Shown here: positions 1 through 8,211 of the stretch, one piece after another | How the letters are laid out: every line of letters starts with the position of its first letter | Numbering within the stretch: the stretch's first letter is position 1 | Assembly (NCBI RefSeq): GCF_002270355.1 | Contig: NZ_NJFZ01000015.1 | Coordinates: 1-64,000 of the forward strand | Reading direction: 5' to 3' | Origin: Flectobacillus sp. BAB-3569 | GTDB lineage: Bacteria > Bacteroidota > Bacteroidia > Cytophagales > Spirosomataceae | DNA: 64,000 nt | Translations under genes and position numbers: made by a program | The notes under the pieces: generated by a model | What the model was told of the DNA's origin: nothing | The model's input: the letters and a program-made list of their open reading frames with translations, nothing else | Databases searched by the model: none

Positions 1-386
1 AGTGGCAAAGGCACAAAGTGGCAAAGTGTTTTTTTAAAGTGGCAAAGGCACAGAGGCACAAAGTGACAAGTGTTTTTTGAAGTGGCAAAGGCACAGAGGC
101 ACAAAGTGGCAAAGTGTTTTTTTGAAGTGGCAAAGGCACAGAGGCACAAAGTGGCAAAGTGTTTTTTTTGAAGTGGCAAAGGCACATAGGCACAGAGGGA
201 CAAAGTGTTTTTTTTAAGTGGTAGAGGCACAGAGGGACAAAGTGTTTTTTTAAAGTGGCAAAGGCACGATGGCACTTCTGCCTTCTCGATGCCTCCGCCA
301 TTAGACTGGAAATCCCTTTGTGCCTTTGTGCCTCTGCCACTTTGTGCCTTCTCTGTGCCTTTTACACTTCTACCCACTCCATTTTG
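1..386. repeat. Tandem repeat block, about 45-bp unit
   Basis: Six or so imperfect copies of a roughly 35-46 bp unit, each made of GTGGCAAAGGCACA-like words followed by GTG and a run of 6-8 T. Copies start near 1, 36, 80, 125, 171, 214 and 251. From about 305 to 365 the same words appear in reverse complement (CTTTGTGCC, CTCTGCCAC), so the block ends in an inverted arrangement. There are no unique spacers, so it is not CRISPR. A degenerate reverse copy lies at about 38385-38425. No gene is supported in 1-463. Confidence 0.85.
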
Positions 387-463
387 ATTTTACAATAAAA
401 ATCCGTATGCTTGCATAATAATTTTATTTCTCAAGCAATCAATACCTTTTATCATATATACAA

Positions 464-748
464 ATGAACTTTTCAGAAATTTTTGACAAAATCTCTAGCC
501 TAGCATCTCAAAAAGGTGGATTAGGGAATTCTATTAAATTTGCAACAGACCAAGGAAATATCCATATTTCAGCGGATGGCGTGGTGACTAATACCGATGC
601 GCCTGCTGAGTGTACTATTTCGGTAAAAGCAAGTGATTTGGCAGAATTGATGACAGGCAAGCTCAATCCGATGACGGCAGTGATGTTTGGGAAAATCAAA
701 ATTGCAGGCGATATGTCTATTGCCATGAAGCTACAATCTTTGTTTTAA
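464..748 (+). CDS. SCP2 sterol-binding domain protein
   Basis: A 94-residue cytosolic protein that is essentially one SCP2-like lipid-binding fold. The alternating pattern in the middle (GNIHISADGVV, then CTISVKASDLAELM) and the C-terminal half (TGKLNPMTAVMFGKIKIAGDMSIAMKL) match the family signature in which a helix after the strand is followed by the gly-rich K(I/M)xGD segment. Proteins of this size in Bacteroidota are usually annotated as sterol carrier family proteins and probably bind acyl or other lipids, but the ligand is unknown. There is no signal peptide. It stands alone upstream of mnmE and is separated from it by a stem-loop region. Confidence 0.8.
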   Translation: MNFSEIFDKISSLASQKGGLGNSIKFATDQGNIHISADGVVTNTDAPAECTISVKASDLAELMTGKLNPMTAVMFGKIKIAGDMSIAMKLQSLF

Positions 749-759
749 GATTTTGGCAG

Positions 760-836
760 AATCGTTTGGTATGATAAGAAACCCTTTATGCTTAACTTTG
801 CGTTATGGTTAGCAAAAGCAATCATACCAAACGATT
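760..836 (+). other. Inverted repeat between SCP2 gene and mnmE
   Basis: Arms 760-775 and 821-836 are a perfect 16-bp inverted repeat (AATCGTTTGGTATGAT and its complement). The 45-nt interval holds a second imperfect stem (GCTTAAC/GTTAGC). It lies 11 nt after the SCP2 stop and ends 12 nt before the mnmE start. It could be a terminator, a processing site or an RNA structure in the mnmE leader. There is no clean U-run. Confidence 0.5.
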
Positions 837-848
837 AAAAACGCATTC

Positions 849-2207
849 ATGAATCAAGATACCATTTGTGCATTAGCCACAGCGCAAGGAGTAGGAGCCA
901 TCGGAGTGATTCGGGTATCGGGTCCTCAGACCATCGACGTAGTTCAAAAAATATTTAAAGGTAAAAATCTTCATCAACAACCTTCACATACCATTCATTT
1001 TGGTACCATTCGTGACGATCAAAATTTGATTGTAGATGAAGTACTCATATCGCTTTTTAAAGCACCCACTTCGTACACTAAGGAAGATACCATCGAAATT
1101 TCATGTCATGGGTCTGATTATATCATTCAGAAAATTCTTAAGCTTTTGTTGAAAAATGGTGCTCGCCTGGCCAATCCAGGGGAGTTTACGCAACGTGCAT
1201 TTTTGAATGGACAACTCGATTTGGCACAAGCCGAAGCGGTAGCAGATTTGATTGCATCAGATTCGGAGGCGTCGCACCAAACGGCCATTAATCAAATTAG
1301 AGGAGGATTTTCAAAACAAATCGCACAATTGCGTGAATCATTGATTCATTTTGCATCGCTTATCGAACTAGAACTAGATTTTGGTGAAGAAGACGTAGAA
1401 TTTGCCGACCGTGACGATTTGCGTCAGCTGATTCATCGAATTCAAAGTGTATTAGTACCTTTGATTGAAAGTTTTGAGATGGGAAATGTGATCAAAAATG
1501 GCGTTCCAACAGTAATTGTTGGTAAACCTAACGCTGGTAAATCAACCTTGCTCAATCGACTATTGAATGAAGAAAAAGCCATCGTTTCGGACATCGCAGG
1601 GACTACCCGCGATGTTATTGAAGATGAGTTATTTATCGAAGGTATTCGTTTCCGTTTGATTGATACCGCAGGATTACGCAAAACTAACGATACCATCGAG
1701 GCAATAGGAGTAGAGCGCACACTGCAACAAATGGAAAAAGCCAGTATGATTGTTTATTTGTTTGATGCTTCAGAAATCAGTATGAAAGAAATTGAAGACC
1801 AAATAGCCTCATTCAATGCACCTTATGTATTGGTGGGTAACAAGCAAGATAAGCTCAGCATCACTCAAAAACAGGCATTTGAAAAAGCCTATCCTGCCAT
1901 CATTTGGATATCTGCTTCTGAAAATCAGAATATCGAAAGCTTACAGAAAACATTGGTTCAAAAAGTCAAAACCAAGGAAATCAAAGCAGGAGATACCGTG
2001 GTGACGAACCTCCGTCATTATCAGCACTTGCTCCAAACTAGCGAATCTTTGAACCACGTATTAGAAGGTTTATCAAACAGTATTACAGGCGATTTCCTAG
2101 CACAAGACATTCGTTTTGCGCTCCATCACCTAGGTGAAATCACAGGGCAAATCACTACGGATGATTTATTGGCTAATATCTTCTCTAAATTCTGTATTGG
2201 AAAGTAG
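849..2207 (+). CDS. mnmE: tRNA uridine-5-carboxymethylaminomethyl(34) synthesis GTPase MnmE
   Basis: With MnmG, MnmE installs the cmnm5 group on wobble uridine 34 of certain tRNAs in the cytosol. The 452 residues match the family length. Residues 1-118 form the formyl-THF-binding N-terminal domain, followed by the helical domain with an inserted G domain. Visible motifs are G1 GKPNAGKS (225-232), G2 DIAGTTRD (248-255), G3 DTAG (272-275), G4 NKQD (331-334), and the invariant C-terminal FCIGK ending at 452, whose cysteine is required for modification. The ATG at 849 gives the typical start (D-T-I-C-A-L-A-T). mnmA, acting on the same base, lies at 48275. Confidence 0.98.
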   Translation: MNQDTICALATAQGVGAIGVIRVSGPQTIDVVQKIFKGKNLHQQPSHTIHFGTIRDDQNLIVDEVLISLFKAPTSYTKEDTIEISCHGSDYIIQKILKLLLKNGARLANPGEFTQRAFLNGQLDLAQAEAVADLIASDSEASHQTAINQIRGGFSKQIAQLRESLIHFASLIELELDFGEEDVEFADRDDLRQLIHRIQSVLVPLIESFEMGNVIKNGVPTVIVGKPNAGKSTLLNRLLNEEKAIVSDIAGTTRDVIEDELFIEGIRFRLIDTAGLRKTNDTIEAIGVERTLQQMEKASMIVYLFDASEISMKEIEDQIASFNAPYVLVGNKQDKLSITQKQAFEKAYPAIIWISASENQNIESLQKTLVQKVKTKEIKAGDTVVTNLRHYQHLLQTSESLNHVLEGLSNSITGDFLAQDIRFALHHLGEITGQITTDDLLANIFSKFCIGK

Positions 2208-2230
2208 GCTGACTTTTTAAAATTTTGAGT

Positions 2231-2264
2231 AAAAATGCCCTCAGATATTTTTGAGGGCATTTTT
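2231..2264. terminator. Rho-independent terminator after mnmE
   Basis: A perfect 13-bp stem (2231-2243 with 2252-2264, AAAAATGCCCTCA and its complement) with an 8-nt loop and flanking A and T runs. It lies 23 nt after the mnmE stop. Confidence 0.85.
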
Positions 2265-2293
2265 AGAAAGAACAAATTTTTACCACTCACCCC

Positions 2294-3319
2294 TTGAAAA
2301 CCAAAATCAATATCCAAACCCTTGCCAAAGAGCTTAATGTTTCGACAAGTACTGTTTCGAAGGCTTTGAACGATAGCCATGAAATTAGTGAGGAAACTAA
2401 GCGTAGGGTATTGGAGTTGGCCACAAAATATCAATATTCGCCCAATCCTCATGCGAGTGGCTTGCGCAATAACAAAAGCAAAACTATCGCGGTTGTTATT
2501 CCCGAGGTAGGAAATAGCTTTTTTGCTTCGGTCATCAAGGGTATCGAATCGGTGGCACGTGTAAAGGGATATCATGTCCTGATTTATTTATCTAATGAGA
2601 GTTTTGAAAAAGAAAAAATGATTCTTGAAAACTTGCAATTGGGACGCATAGACGGGCTTTTGATGTCCTTAGCACTCGAAACGCAGGAGTTTTCGCATAT
2701 CCAAAATCTCCTATCTCAAGATATTCCACTAGTGTTTTTCGATCGCGTTCCACAGGATATTCAGGCTCAAAAGGTTGTAACGAATGAATTTGAGTTGGGC
2801 TACAAAGCGGTACATCATCTGTGGGAAAGTGGTTGCCGACAAATTGGTTATTTGTTGAATGGGATATCTAATTCTACTTTAAATCTTCGTCAACAAGGCT
2901 TTTTAAAAGCGCTTTCAGAAAAAAATATCGTTAATCCCGAAACCCATATTGTAGAGATACCCAAAGAAATTTCGGATGCTACTTTTTTTCAATTACTACG
3001 AGAAAAGTCTTTTGATGGAGTTATTGCCTCGGTCGAGGAATTGGTGACGCCTTTGTGGTTGGCTTGTAAGTCGGGTAGTCTTACAATTGCTCAAGAGTTG
3101 AAAGTATTATCCTTTTGCGATTTTCCGTTAGCTACAGTGTTGAGTCCCACTCTAACTACAGTAAAGCATCCTGCTAAAGAAATGGGCGAAAAAGCCACAG
3201 AATTGCTCATTACACAAATTGAAAAACCAAAGAAAACCCTGAGTTTTCAGTCTATAATGCTTCATTCGGAAATTATTCCTAGAGAATCTACTCAACTTCT
3301 TTCGAAAACGATTTCGTAA
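2294..3319 (+). CDS. LacI-family transcriptional regulator
   Basis: A 341-residue sugar-responsive DNA-binding repressor or activator. The N-terminal helix-turn-helix (about residues 8-28, TLAKELNVSTSTVSKALN) and hinge (about 45-60, SPNPHASGLRNNKSKT) are canonical. A periplasmic-binding-protein-like effector domain follows from about 62 (IAVVIPEVGNSFF) to 330. The reading frame begins with TTG at 2294, nine codons before the conserved helix. No in-frame ATG lies upstream of the HTH, so a TTG start is preferred. It is preceded by the mnmE terminator and followed 82 bp downstream by an aldo/keto reductase on the same strand, which is a possible target. The effector is unknown. Confidence 0.93.
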   Translation: MKTKINIQTLAKELNVSTSTVSKALNDSHEISEETKRRVLELATKYQYSPNPHASGLRNNKSKTIAVVIPEVGNSFFASVIKGIESVARVKGYHVLIYLSNESFEKEKMILENLQLGRIDGLLMSLALETQEFSHIQNLLSQDIPLVFFDRVPQDIQAQKVVTNEFELGYKAVHHLWESGCRQIGYLLNGISNSTLNLRQQGFLKALSEKNIVNPETHIVEIPKEISDATFFQLLREKSFDGVIASVEELVTPLWLACKSGSLTIAQELKVLSFCDFPLATVLSPTLTTVKHPAKEMGEKATELLITQIEKPKKTLSFQSIMLHSEIIPRESTQLLSKTIS

Positions 3320-3401
3320 ATAAACCTTTCTACTTTCTCATAAACTCTGTAAAAAATCCAAGAAATTTGAGGTATTGATATACAATCAAAATACTTTGAA
3401 T

Positions 3402-4373
3402 ATGGAATACAGAAAATTTGGTCGTACAGGCTGGCAAGTGAGCGAGGTAGGTTATGGTATGTGGGGTATGGCTGGCTGGACAGGTTCGGAAGAACAAAAG
3501 GTAAACAATGCCTTGGATAAGTCTATTGAATTGGGCTGTAACTTTTTTGATACAGCATGGGCTTATGGTGATGGTCTGAGTGAAGAGATTTTGAATAAAA
3601 CACTCAAGAGACATGCTGAGAAAAAGTTGTATGTCGCTACAAAAATTCCACCTAAAAACAGAATTTGGCCTTCGAAAGCACATTTCAATATCGCTGACGT
3701 TTTTCCTGCGGATTATATCGTTGAATACACCGAAAAAAGCTTGAAAAACCTTGGGGTGGAGGCTATCGATTTGCAGCAATTCCATGTGTGGGAGGACGCT
3801 TGGGCACAGCATGACGAGTGGAAAGAAGCAATTACCAAATTGACCAAAGACGGAAAAGTATTGTCTTGGGGCTTGAGTGTCAACCGCTGGGAACCTAACA
3901 ACTGCTTGGAGACGTTAAAGACAGATTTGATTGATGCAGTTCAGGTGATTTATAATATTTTTGACCAAAATCCAGAGGATGCTTTGTTGCCATTGTGTCG
4001 TGAAAAAAATATCGCTGTGATTGCTCGTGTACCATTTGACGAAGGCACGTTGACTGGCAATTTGACGAAGGAAACCGTTTTCCCAGCAGAAGATTGGCGC
4101 TCGACCTATTTTGTTCCTGAAAACCTCAATTCAAGCGTAGACCATGCCGATGCTTTGCGTCCATTGATTCCTGCGGGGATGAGTATGGCCGAAATGGCGA
4201 TTCGTTTTATTTTGAGTAATCCAGATATTTCTACAACGATTCCGGGGATGAGAAAAATCCGTAATGTGGAGTCTAATATGGGTTGTAGTGATGGAAAAGG
4301 ACTTTCTGAACAGCTTTTACAAGAACTAAAAGGACATCGTTGGGATCGCACTCCCACTGAGTGGAGTCAATAG
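3402..4373 (+). CDS. Aldo/keto reductase
   Basis: An NADPH-dependent oxidoreductase of the aldo/keto reductase superfamily, 323 residues from the ATG at 3402. The catalytic tetrad is visible: Asp50 and Tyr55 in NFFDTAWAYGDG, Lys81 in YVATKIPP, and His128 in LQQFHVW. The C-terminal nucleotide-binding segment (IRFILSNPDISTTIPGMRKIRNVESNM) is typical of the YajO/Tas type. An upstream TTG at 3375 would add nine residues, but the family consensus starts at MEYRKFGRTGW. It follows the LacI-type regulator and may be controlled by it. The substrate cannot be told from sequence. Confidence 0.92.
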   Translation: MEYRKFGRTGWQVSEVGYGMWGMAGWTGSEEQKVNNALDKSIELGCNFFDTAWAYGDGLSEEILNKTLKRHAEKKLYVATKIPPKNRIWPSKAHFNIADVFPADYIVEYTEKSLKNLGVEAIDLQQFHVWEDAWAQHDEWKEAITKLTKDGKVLSWGLSVNRWEPNNCLETLKTDLIDAVQVIYNIFDQNPEDALLPLCREKNIAVIARVPFDEGTLTGNLTKETVFPAEDWRSTYFVPENLNSSVDHADALRPLIPAGMSMAEMAIRFILSNPDISTTIPGMRKIRNVESNMGCSDGKGLSEQLLQELKGHRWDRTPTEWSQ

Positions 4374-4490
4374 ATAGACAGATTTTTAAGGCTTTTCTAC
4401 AAAAAAGTACCAAGTGTATCAGACATCATCATAGTGTGCCAATCGTGGCGTTGATTTAGCATAAAAACAATCTACTGAGTTTCAAAAACA

Positions 4491-4519
4491 AACCTCGACA
4501 AAGCGTGCAAGTCGAGGTT
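4491..4519 (+). other. Hairpin upstream of the Spy-like gene
   Basis: A perfect 9-bp inverted repeat (AACCTCGAC at 4491-4499, GTCGAGGTT at 4511-4519) with an 11-nt loop, 40 bp before the next start codon. There is no U-run, so a leader structure or operator is as likely as termination of the aldo/keto reductase gene. Confidence 0.4.
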
Positions 4520-4558
4520 GATAAACTCCAAAACTCGGTGGGCTAACAATCAATAACC

Positions 4559-5110
4559 ATGAAAATGATGAAGAAAACACTTGGTGCTTTTGCTTTTATT
4601 GCGGCTTTATGTTTTTCATTGACAACCTCAGCCCAATTTGGCGGAGGTCCTCCGCAAGGCGGGGGAGGTGGTATGCGTCCAGATTTTGAAGGACGTACTC
4701 CTGAGCCGCCAGACCCAGAAAAAATGGTAGAACAGGAAGTAAAGTGGATGAAGAAAAAGCTCAAACTCAATCCTGATCAGGTTGACCGAGTAACAGATAT
4801 TTCGACGAAATATGCCTTGGCACAAACGGATTTTATGCAAAAACAAATGCGTTCTAGAGCAAGAAACACCTCTGAGGATGGGCGACCATCGGAAAAGGAT
4901 ATGCAGAAAAATAGGGAGATTATGGACAAACTCATGAAAGATAAAGATCGTGAAATGAGTGAAGTGTTAACTGCCGCACAATATGAAAAATACCTAAAGC
5001 GCCGTGAAGATATGCGCAAATCATCTCAACAATATCAGCAGTCTCGTGGAGGAGGATTTGATGGCCCTCCAGGCGGCGGCGGATTCTCAAGAGGTGGCGG
5101 GTCGTTTTGA
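4559..5110 (+). CDS. Spy/CpxP-like periplasmic protein, Gly-rich ends
   Basis: A 183-residue exported protein with a signal peptide (residues 1-25, ending TTSAQF). A Gly/Pro-rich segment (about 26-60) follows, then a charged helical core (about 65-150) with the motif LNPDQVDRVTDISTKYA. That motif resembles the LTPEQ-type helices of Spy/CpxP and the small Bacteroidota proteins called DUF4890-like. The last 25 residues are again Gly-rich (SRGGGFDGPPGGGGFSRGGG). It probably acts as a periplasmic or envelope stress-related chaperone-like protein, but this is inferred from helix composition only. The start could equally be the Met at 4565. It is monocistronic, between a hairpin and a strong terminator. 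Confidence 0.65.
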   Translation: MKMMKKTLGAFAFIAALCFSLTTSAQFGGGPPQGGGGGMRPDFEGRTPEPPDPEKMVEQEVKWMKKKLKLNPDQVDRVTDISTKYALAQTDFMQKQMRSRARNTSEDGRPSEKDMQKNREIMDKLMKDKDREMSEVLTAAQYEKYLKRREDMRKSSQQYQQSRGGGFDGPPGGGGFSRGGGSF

Positions 5111-5119
5111 AATATAGTA

Positions 5120-5163
5120 TCAAAAAAGGCGTTCGAAATTTGTTTTTCGAACGCCTTTTTTGA
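5120..5163. terminator. Rho-independent terminator
   Basis: A 19-bp perfect stem (5120-5138 with 5145-5163, core AAGGCGTTCGAAA) with a 6-nt loop and T-run, 10 nt after the Spy-like stop. The core GCGTTCGAAA recurs in the terminator at 61146, and a related GCGGTCGAAA in that at 50366. Confidence 0.9.
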
Positions 5164-5324
5164 TAAATAGATGAAAAATAGGGTAGCTTTTGGATTATAG
5201 CAAGCAGATATGTTTTAAAACAAGGGAGCATACTATTGAATTTTTAAAGATTATTTCCTTTCACCTCTATTATTTCCCACTAAAAACACCTACTTTGTAG
5301 CTACATCTTAAGCCTTATATTCCG

Positions 5325-6752
5325 ATGATTTACCGCCAATATTTTATCAAAAGTCTTTTTCTCCTACTCTTTCTGATTTTTGGAAAAAGTATAGCTCAAC
5401 CAAAGCTCAATCCAATTCGCTCTATTTTGTTAGACTCCGAAGCACTAACCGTTCAAGGTGACTATGGAATGAATATCAATGGACAGGCTTTTCAAAAGGA
5501 GGCTTTGGCTACTTTTAAGGGATTTCAATATGGAGGGTTTTATAACGCCAATCGTCAGCTCAGTATTTTTCGGAGAAACCTTCGGACCAACAAAATAGAT
5601 ATTCTTAATTTCCCTTACATCCTAAGTAAGGACGATGCTCATAATACTATTTCATTGGGTTTTTGCCAGAAAGACGGAACGCTTCATATCGCATTCGACC
5701 ATCACAATAATACGCTTAACTATATCCGTTCGAAAAAATATTTATTAGATTTTCCTGAAAAAACATCTTGGAAACTAAGCCAGTTTTTACCGCTTTCGCA
5801 TCAATTAGATGAAGAAATAGAGGAGGTAAGCTATCCAAGTTTTGAGTCTATGCCCGATGGAAATCTGCAACTTTTTTACAGAAAAGGTAAAAGTGGTGAT
5901 GGGCAAACTTGGATGGCGACTTACAATGCGGAACAGACCCAATGGCAAGAACGTCATGCCATTGATAGTGCAGATGGCTATTTTGAAGATGATTTGGATA
6001 ATAGTCGTTCTCGAAATGCCTATTATAATGGTTGGGATTATGACAAAAATGGTGTGCTTTATGCCACCTTTACTTGGCGTGAAAAAGCTGAAGGCGCAAA
6101 CCATGATTGGGTCTACGCTTTCAGTAAAGACAAGGGAAAGTCATGGAAAAATAATCGTGGTGAAATAATTGCTCATCAAGACTCAAGTCTCTTGATGAAT
6201 CTAGAATCCAAACACTCGATTATTCGAACGATTAATCGTAAACAGTCTTTGATGAATCAGCAGGCGCAGGCAGTAGACTCAAAGGGGCGAATTCATGTAG
6301 TGTACTGGAGCAAATTACCGAATAAGCCTTTTAAAGAAGGAGAGTTTTGGGATAGAAAAGCCAGTGGTTACTATCATTTATGGCGAGATACCAATGGCAA
6401 ATGGTATGAGAAACTTATCATTGCGCAAGCAGGTACTCGTCCGCAGATACTTTTTGATGCCAGCGACGAGTTGTATCTTCTTTATTACCGACAATCGGCA
6501 AGCGAGAAAACGACACATCCTATCTATTTTGAAAAAGGGGAGTTGGTGATACTGAAAGCGACCGGTGAAAGCCTTTGGAAAAAATGGAAAATCGTTGGCA
6601 TAGATACTCAAAATATCAGTATTCTTGAGCCTAAGGCTGATGTTGCCCTATTTCAACAAACTGGAATTATATCCCTAATGCAACAAGCTCCTCCTACAAA
6701 AGCAGGAATGACTTCTCCTTTAAGATTACTTGAATACCAAGTCAAGCCTTAG
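5325..6752 (+). CDS. BNR-repeat (BNR_4) secreted propeller protein, possible polysaccharide-active enzyme
   Basis: A 475-residue protein with a signal peptide (1-24, LLLFLIFGKSIAQ). It is followed by a beta-propeller of the BNR_4 type: short strands with GLF/HIAFDHHNNTLNYIRS (about 125-145), SYPSFESMPDGNLQLFYRKGKSGDG (about 167-192), and TWREKAEGANHDWVYAFSKDKGKSWKNN (about 249-277), the last resembling an Asp-box. The same domain occurs in seven-bladed polysaccharide lyases such as ulvan lyases and in uncharacterised sialidase-like proteins. A lyase or glycan-binding role is therefore plausible but unproven. It is exported to the periplasm or cell surface. It stands alone, with a dispersed repeat directly downstream. 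Confidence 0.75.
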   Translation: MIYRQYFIKSLFLLLFLIFGKSIAQPKLNPIRSILLDSEALTVQGDYGMNINGQAFQKEALATFKGFQYGGFYNANRQLSIFRRNLRTNKIDILNFPYILSKDDAHNTISLGFCQKDGTLHIAFDHHNNTLNYIRSKKYLLDFPEKTSWKLSQFLPLSHQLDEEIEEVSYPSFESMPDGNLQLFYRKGKSGDGQTWMATYNAEQTQWQERHAIDSADGYFEDDLDNSRSRNAYYNGWDYDKNGVLYATFTWREKAEGANHDWVYAFSKDKGKSWKNNRGEIIAHQDSSLLMNLESKHSIIRTINRKQSLMNQQAQAVDSKGRIHVVYWSKLPNKPFKEGEFWDRKASGYYHLWRDTNGKWYEKLIIAQAGTRPQILFDASDELYLLYYRQSASEKTTHPIYFEKGELVILKATGESLWKKWKIVGIDTQNISILEPKADVALFQQTGIISLMQQAPPTKAGMTSPLRLLEYQVKP

Positions 6753-6777
6753 AGAGCCACTACAATTTTAGATTAGG

Positions 6778-6907
6778 GCTGTACGAAGGATTTTCAACAA
6801 TTTCGGATTTGGGATTTGTGATTTCGGAATCAAAGCAAAACACTTTTATTTTGTACAACATATAGAAGCATACACTTCCGAAATCCAACAAACAATATCT
6901 GAGTTTT
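6778..6907. repeat. Dispersed ~130-bp repeat, copy 1
   Basis: This intergenic stretch (6753-7046 holds no gene) matches 57915-58047 in the same orientation. Both start GCTGTACG-AGG, contain GATTTCGGAA, then A(A/T)ACTTTTATTTT, then TATAGAAG, then ACTTCCGAAATCC, and end near a run of T. GATTTCGGAA and TTCCGAAATC are inverted to each other inside the element, so it can fold. Further ATCCGAAATC words lie at 7018-7050. Confidence 0.7.
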
Positions 6908-7046
6908 TAAATTCCTTCGTATATCTCTAATTTTGGATTGTTGATTTTGGAAAAAATATGTTTTTATCTAGTCCAAAACAGAGTCTTGAACCAGTAGTGT
7001 CTTGAAAAGCAATTTCAATCCGAAATCAAAAATCCCCAATCCGAAA

Positions 7047-7919
7047 TCAAATAAAGGTTCTTGTACCAGAAAAATCTTCTCTAAATTCTTTTGGCGTACA
7101 GCTATTTCGAGCCTTAAAAACACGATTGAAATAGGACAAATTATTGAAACCCGTTTGGTAGGATATTTCAGCAATAGTATGTGTCGTATCAATCAGCAAG
7201 CGAGAGGCGTGACCGATACGGATTTCGTTGAGACTATCTACAAAGGTTTTTCCAGTACGTTTTTTGATAAATCTACTAAAAGATACTTCAGTCATACCTA
7301 CTAATTTTGCCATTTCTTCGAGTGTGATATTCTTGTCATAATTCGACTGCATATACTCAAATGCCTTTTCGATACGACGACTGTTATAGGATAGTGAGTC
7401 GTTCGAAAAGGAGGTGTTAGAGAGCGTTCGCATATTTCTCGAAATAGACAAATCATGTAAAATTGACATCAGTTCGAGAACAGAATCAAAGCCACTTTTT
7501 TGATGTAGATTCAAAAAACGGTGCTTCAAGGCTTGGGCTGTTTCGGGTGAAAATAAGATACCTTTTGACGAACGTTCTAAAAGTGTTCTGATAAAACTTA
7601 ACTGATTTCTTTTCAAGAATTTTTCATCAAATAAATCTCGATGAAATTGGATAGTCACCTCATGAATTTCTTCACTTTCACACTGATGTGTGAACCATGC
7701 GTGTGGGAGATTGCTACCAACCAATACCAATTCTAAATCTTCAATATTGTCGGAGTGGTCACCAATAATTCGTTTGGCATTTTTGGCATTCATGATAAAG
7801 TTTATTTCAAACTCCTCATGCGTATGTAGGGGAAAGTTAAACTCTTTTTTTACCCTTGAAAAAAAGGTAAAGCAATCACTTTGTGTCAATGGAGTAATTT
7901 CTCGGATAATTTTAGTCAT
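7047..7919 (-). CDS. AraC-family transcriptional regulator
   Basis: A 290-residue regulator. The N-terminal part (about 1-140) is a cupin-like effector domain (FPLHTHEEFEINFIMNAK, then GDHSDNIEDLELVLVGSNLPHAW). The C-terminal 100 residues are a double HTH of the AraC/XylS type (ITLEEMAKLVGMTEVSFSRFIKKRTG, then IAEISYQTGFNNLSYFNRVFKARNSCTPKEFR). It is transcribed away from the SusC gene across a 292-bp divergent intergenic region, the usual place for the local regulator of a polysaccharide utilisation locus. It may therefore control the mannan locus. The inducer is unknown. No hybrid two-component regulator lies next to the locus. Confidence 0.95.
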   Translation of the reverse strand: MTKIIREITPLTQSDCFTFFSRVKKEFNFPLHTHEEFEINFIMNAKNAKRIIGDHSDNIEDLELVLVGSNLPHAWFTHQCESEEIHEVTIQFHRDLFDEKFLKRNQLSFIRTLLERSSKGILFSPETAQALKHRFLNLHQKSGFDSVLELMSILHDLSISRNMRTLSNTSFSNDSLSYNSRRIEKAFEYMQSNYDKNITLEEMAKLVGMTEVSFSRFIKKRTGKTFVDSLNEIRIGHASRLLIDTTHTIAEISYQTGFNNLSYFNRVFKARNSCTPKEFREDFSGTRTFI

Positions 7920-8118
7920 AATTTTAAGGAAAAAGAAAGATTATTTGGATAATAATATAGTTTGAAAAAGATAAAAAAGTATTGATAAATGGCTAGCTCA
8001 ATTGCTAAATAATCTTGTCAAAAATAGATAATAATTTGTGTTTTTTCGTTGATAGTCCTGTTTTTTTTAAGTTTATGTTAGAATAAGTCTATTATGATTT
8101 CGTAAAGAGTAGTTTTAA

Positions 8119-8174
8119 TGTTATGATTGGATAAAATAGTACTATATTGTTCGTGCTAGAGGTATATAATTTTG
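8119..8174 (+). promoter_or_regulatory. Putative promoter and shared element upstream of SusC
   Basis: A TAATTTTG box at 8167-8174 fits the Bacteroidota -7 consensus TAnnTTTG, with TTG at 8147-8149 (17-nt spacing). The 56 bp from TGTTAT (8119) to the box align without gaps to 14328-14383 upstream of the GH26 gene: both have TGTTAT, GATAAAAT, GTA and TATAT at the same or nearly the same offsets. The shared upstream part may be an operator. Confidence 0.5.
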
Positions 8175-8211
8175 TCATGTTAAAATATCAATAATTTATT
8201 CTCAGATAATA

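Noticed and set aside
1-260. Possible CRISPR array
   Set aside because: Units are contiguous, differ in length and T-run, and there are no unique spacers or cas genes.
205-387. Open frame of 60 codons over the tandem repeat block
   Set aside because: It is only a translation of the repeat units; there is no homology and the sequence is low-complexity.
2126-2575. 149-codon reverse frame across the end of mnmE and the start of the LacI gene
   Set aside because: It is antisense to two confidently assigned genes and to a terminator; no family motifs.
7002-7304. Forward 100-codon frame overlapping the AraC gene
   Set aside because: It is antisense to the conserved HTH of the AraC regulator.
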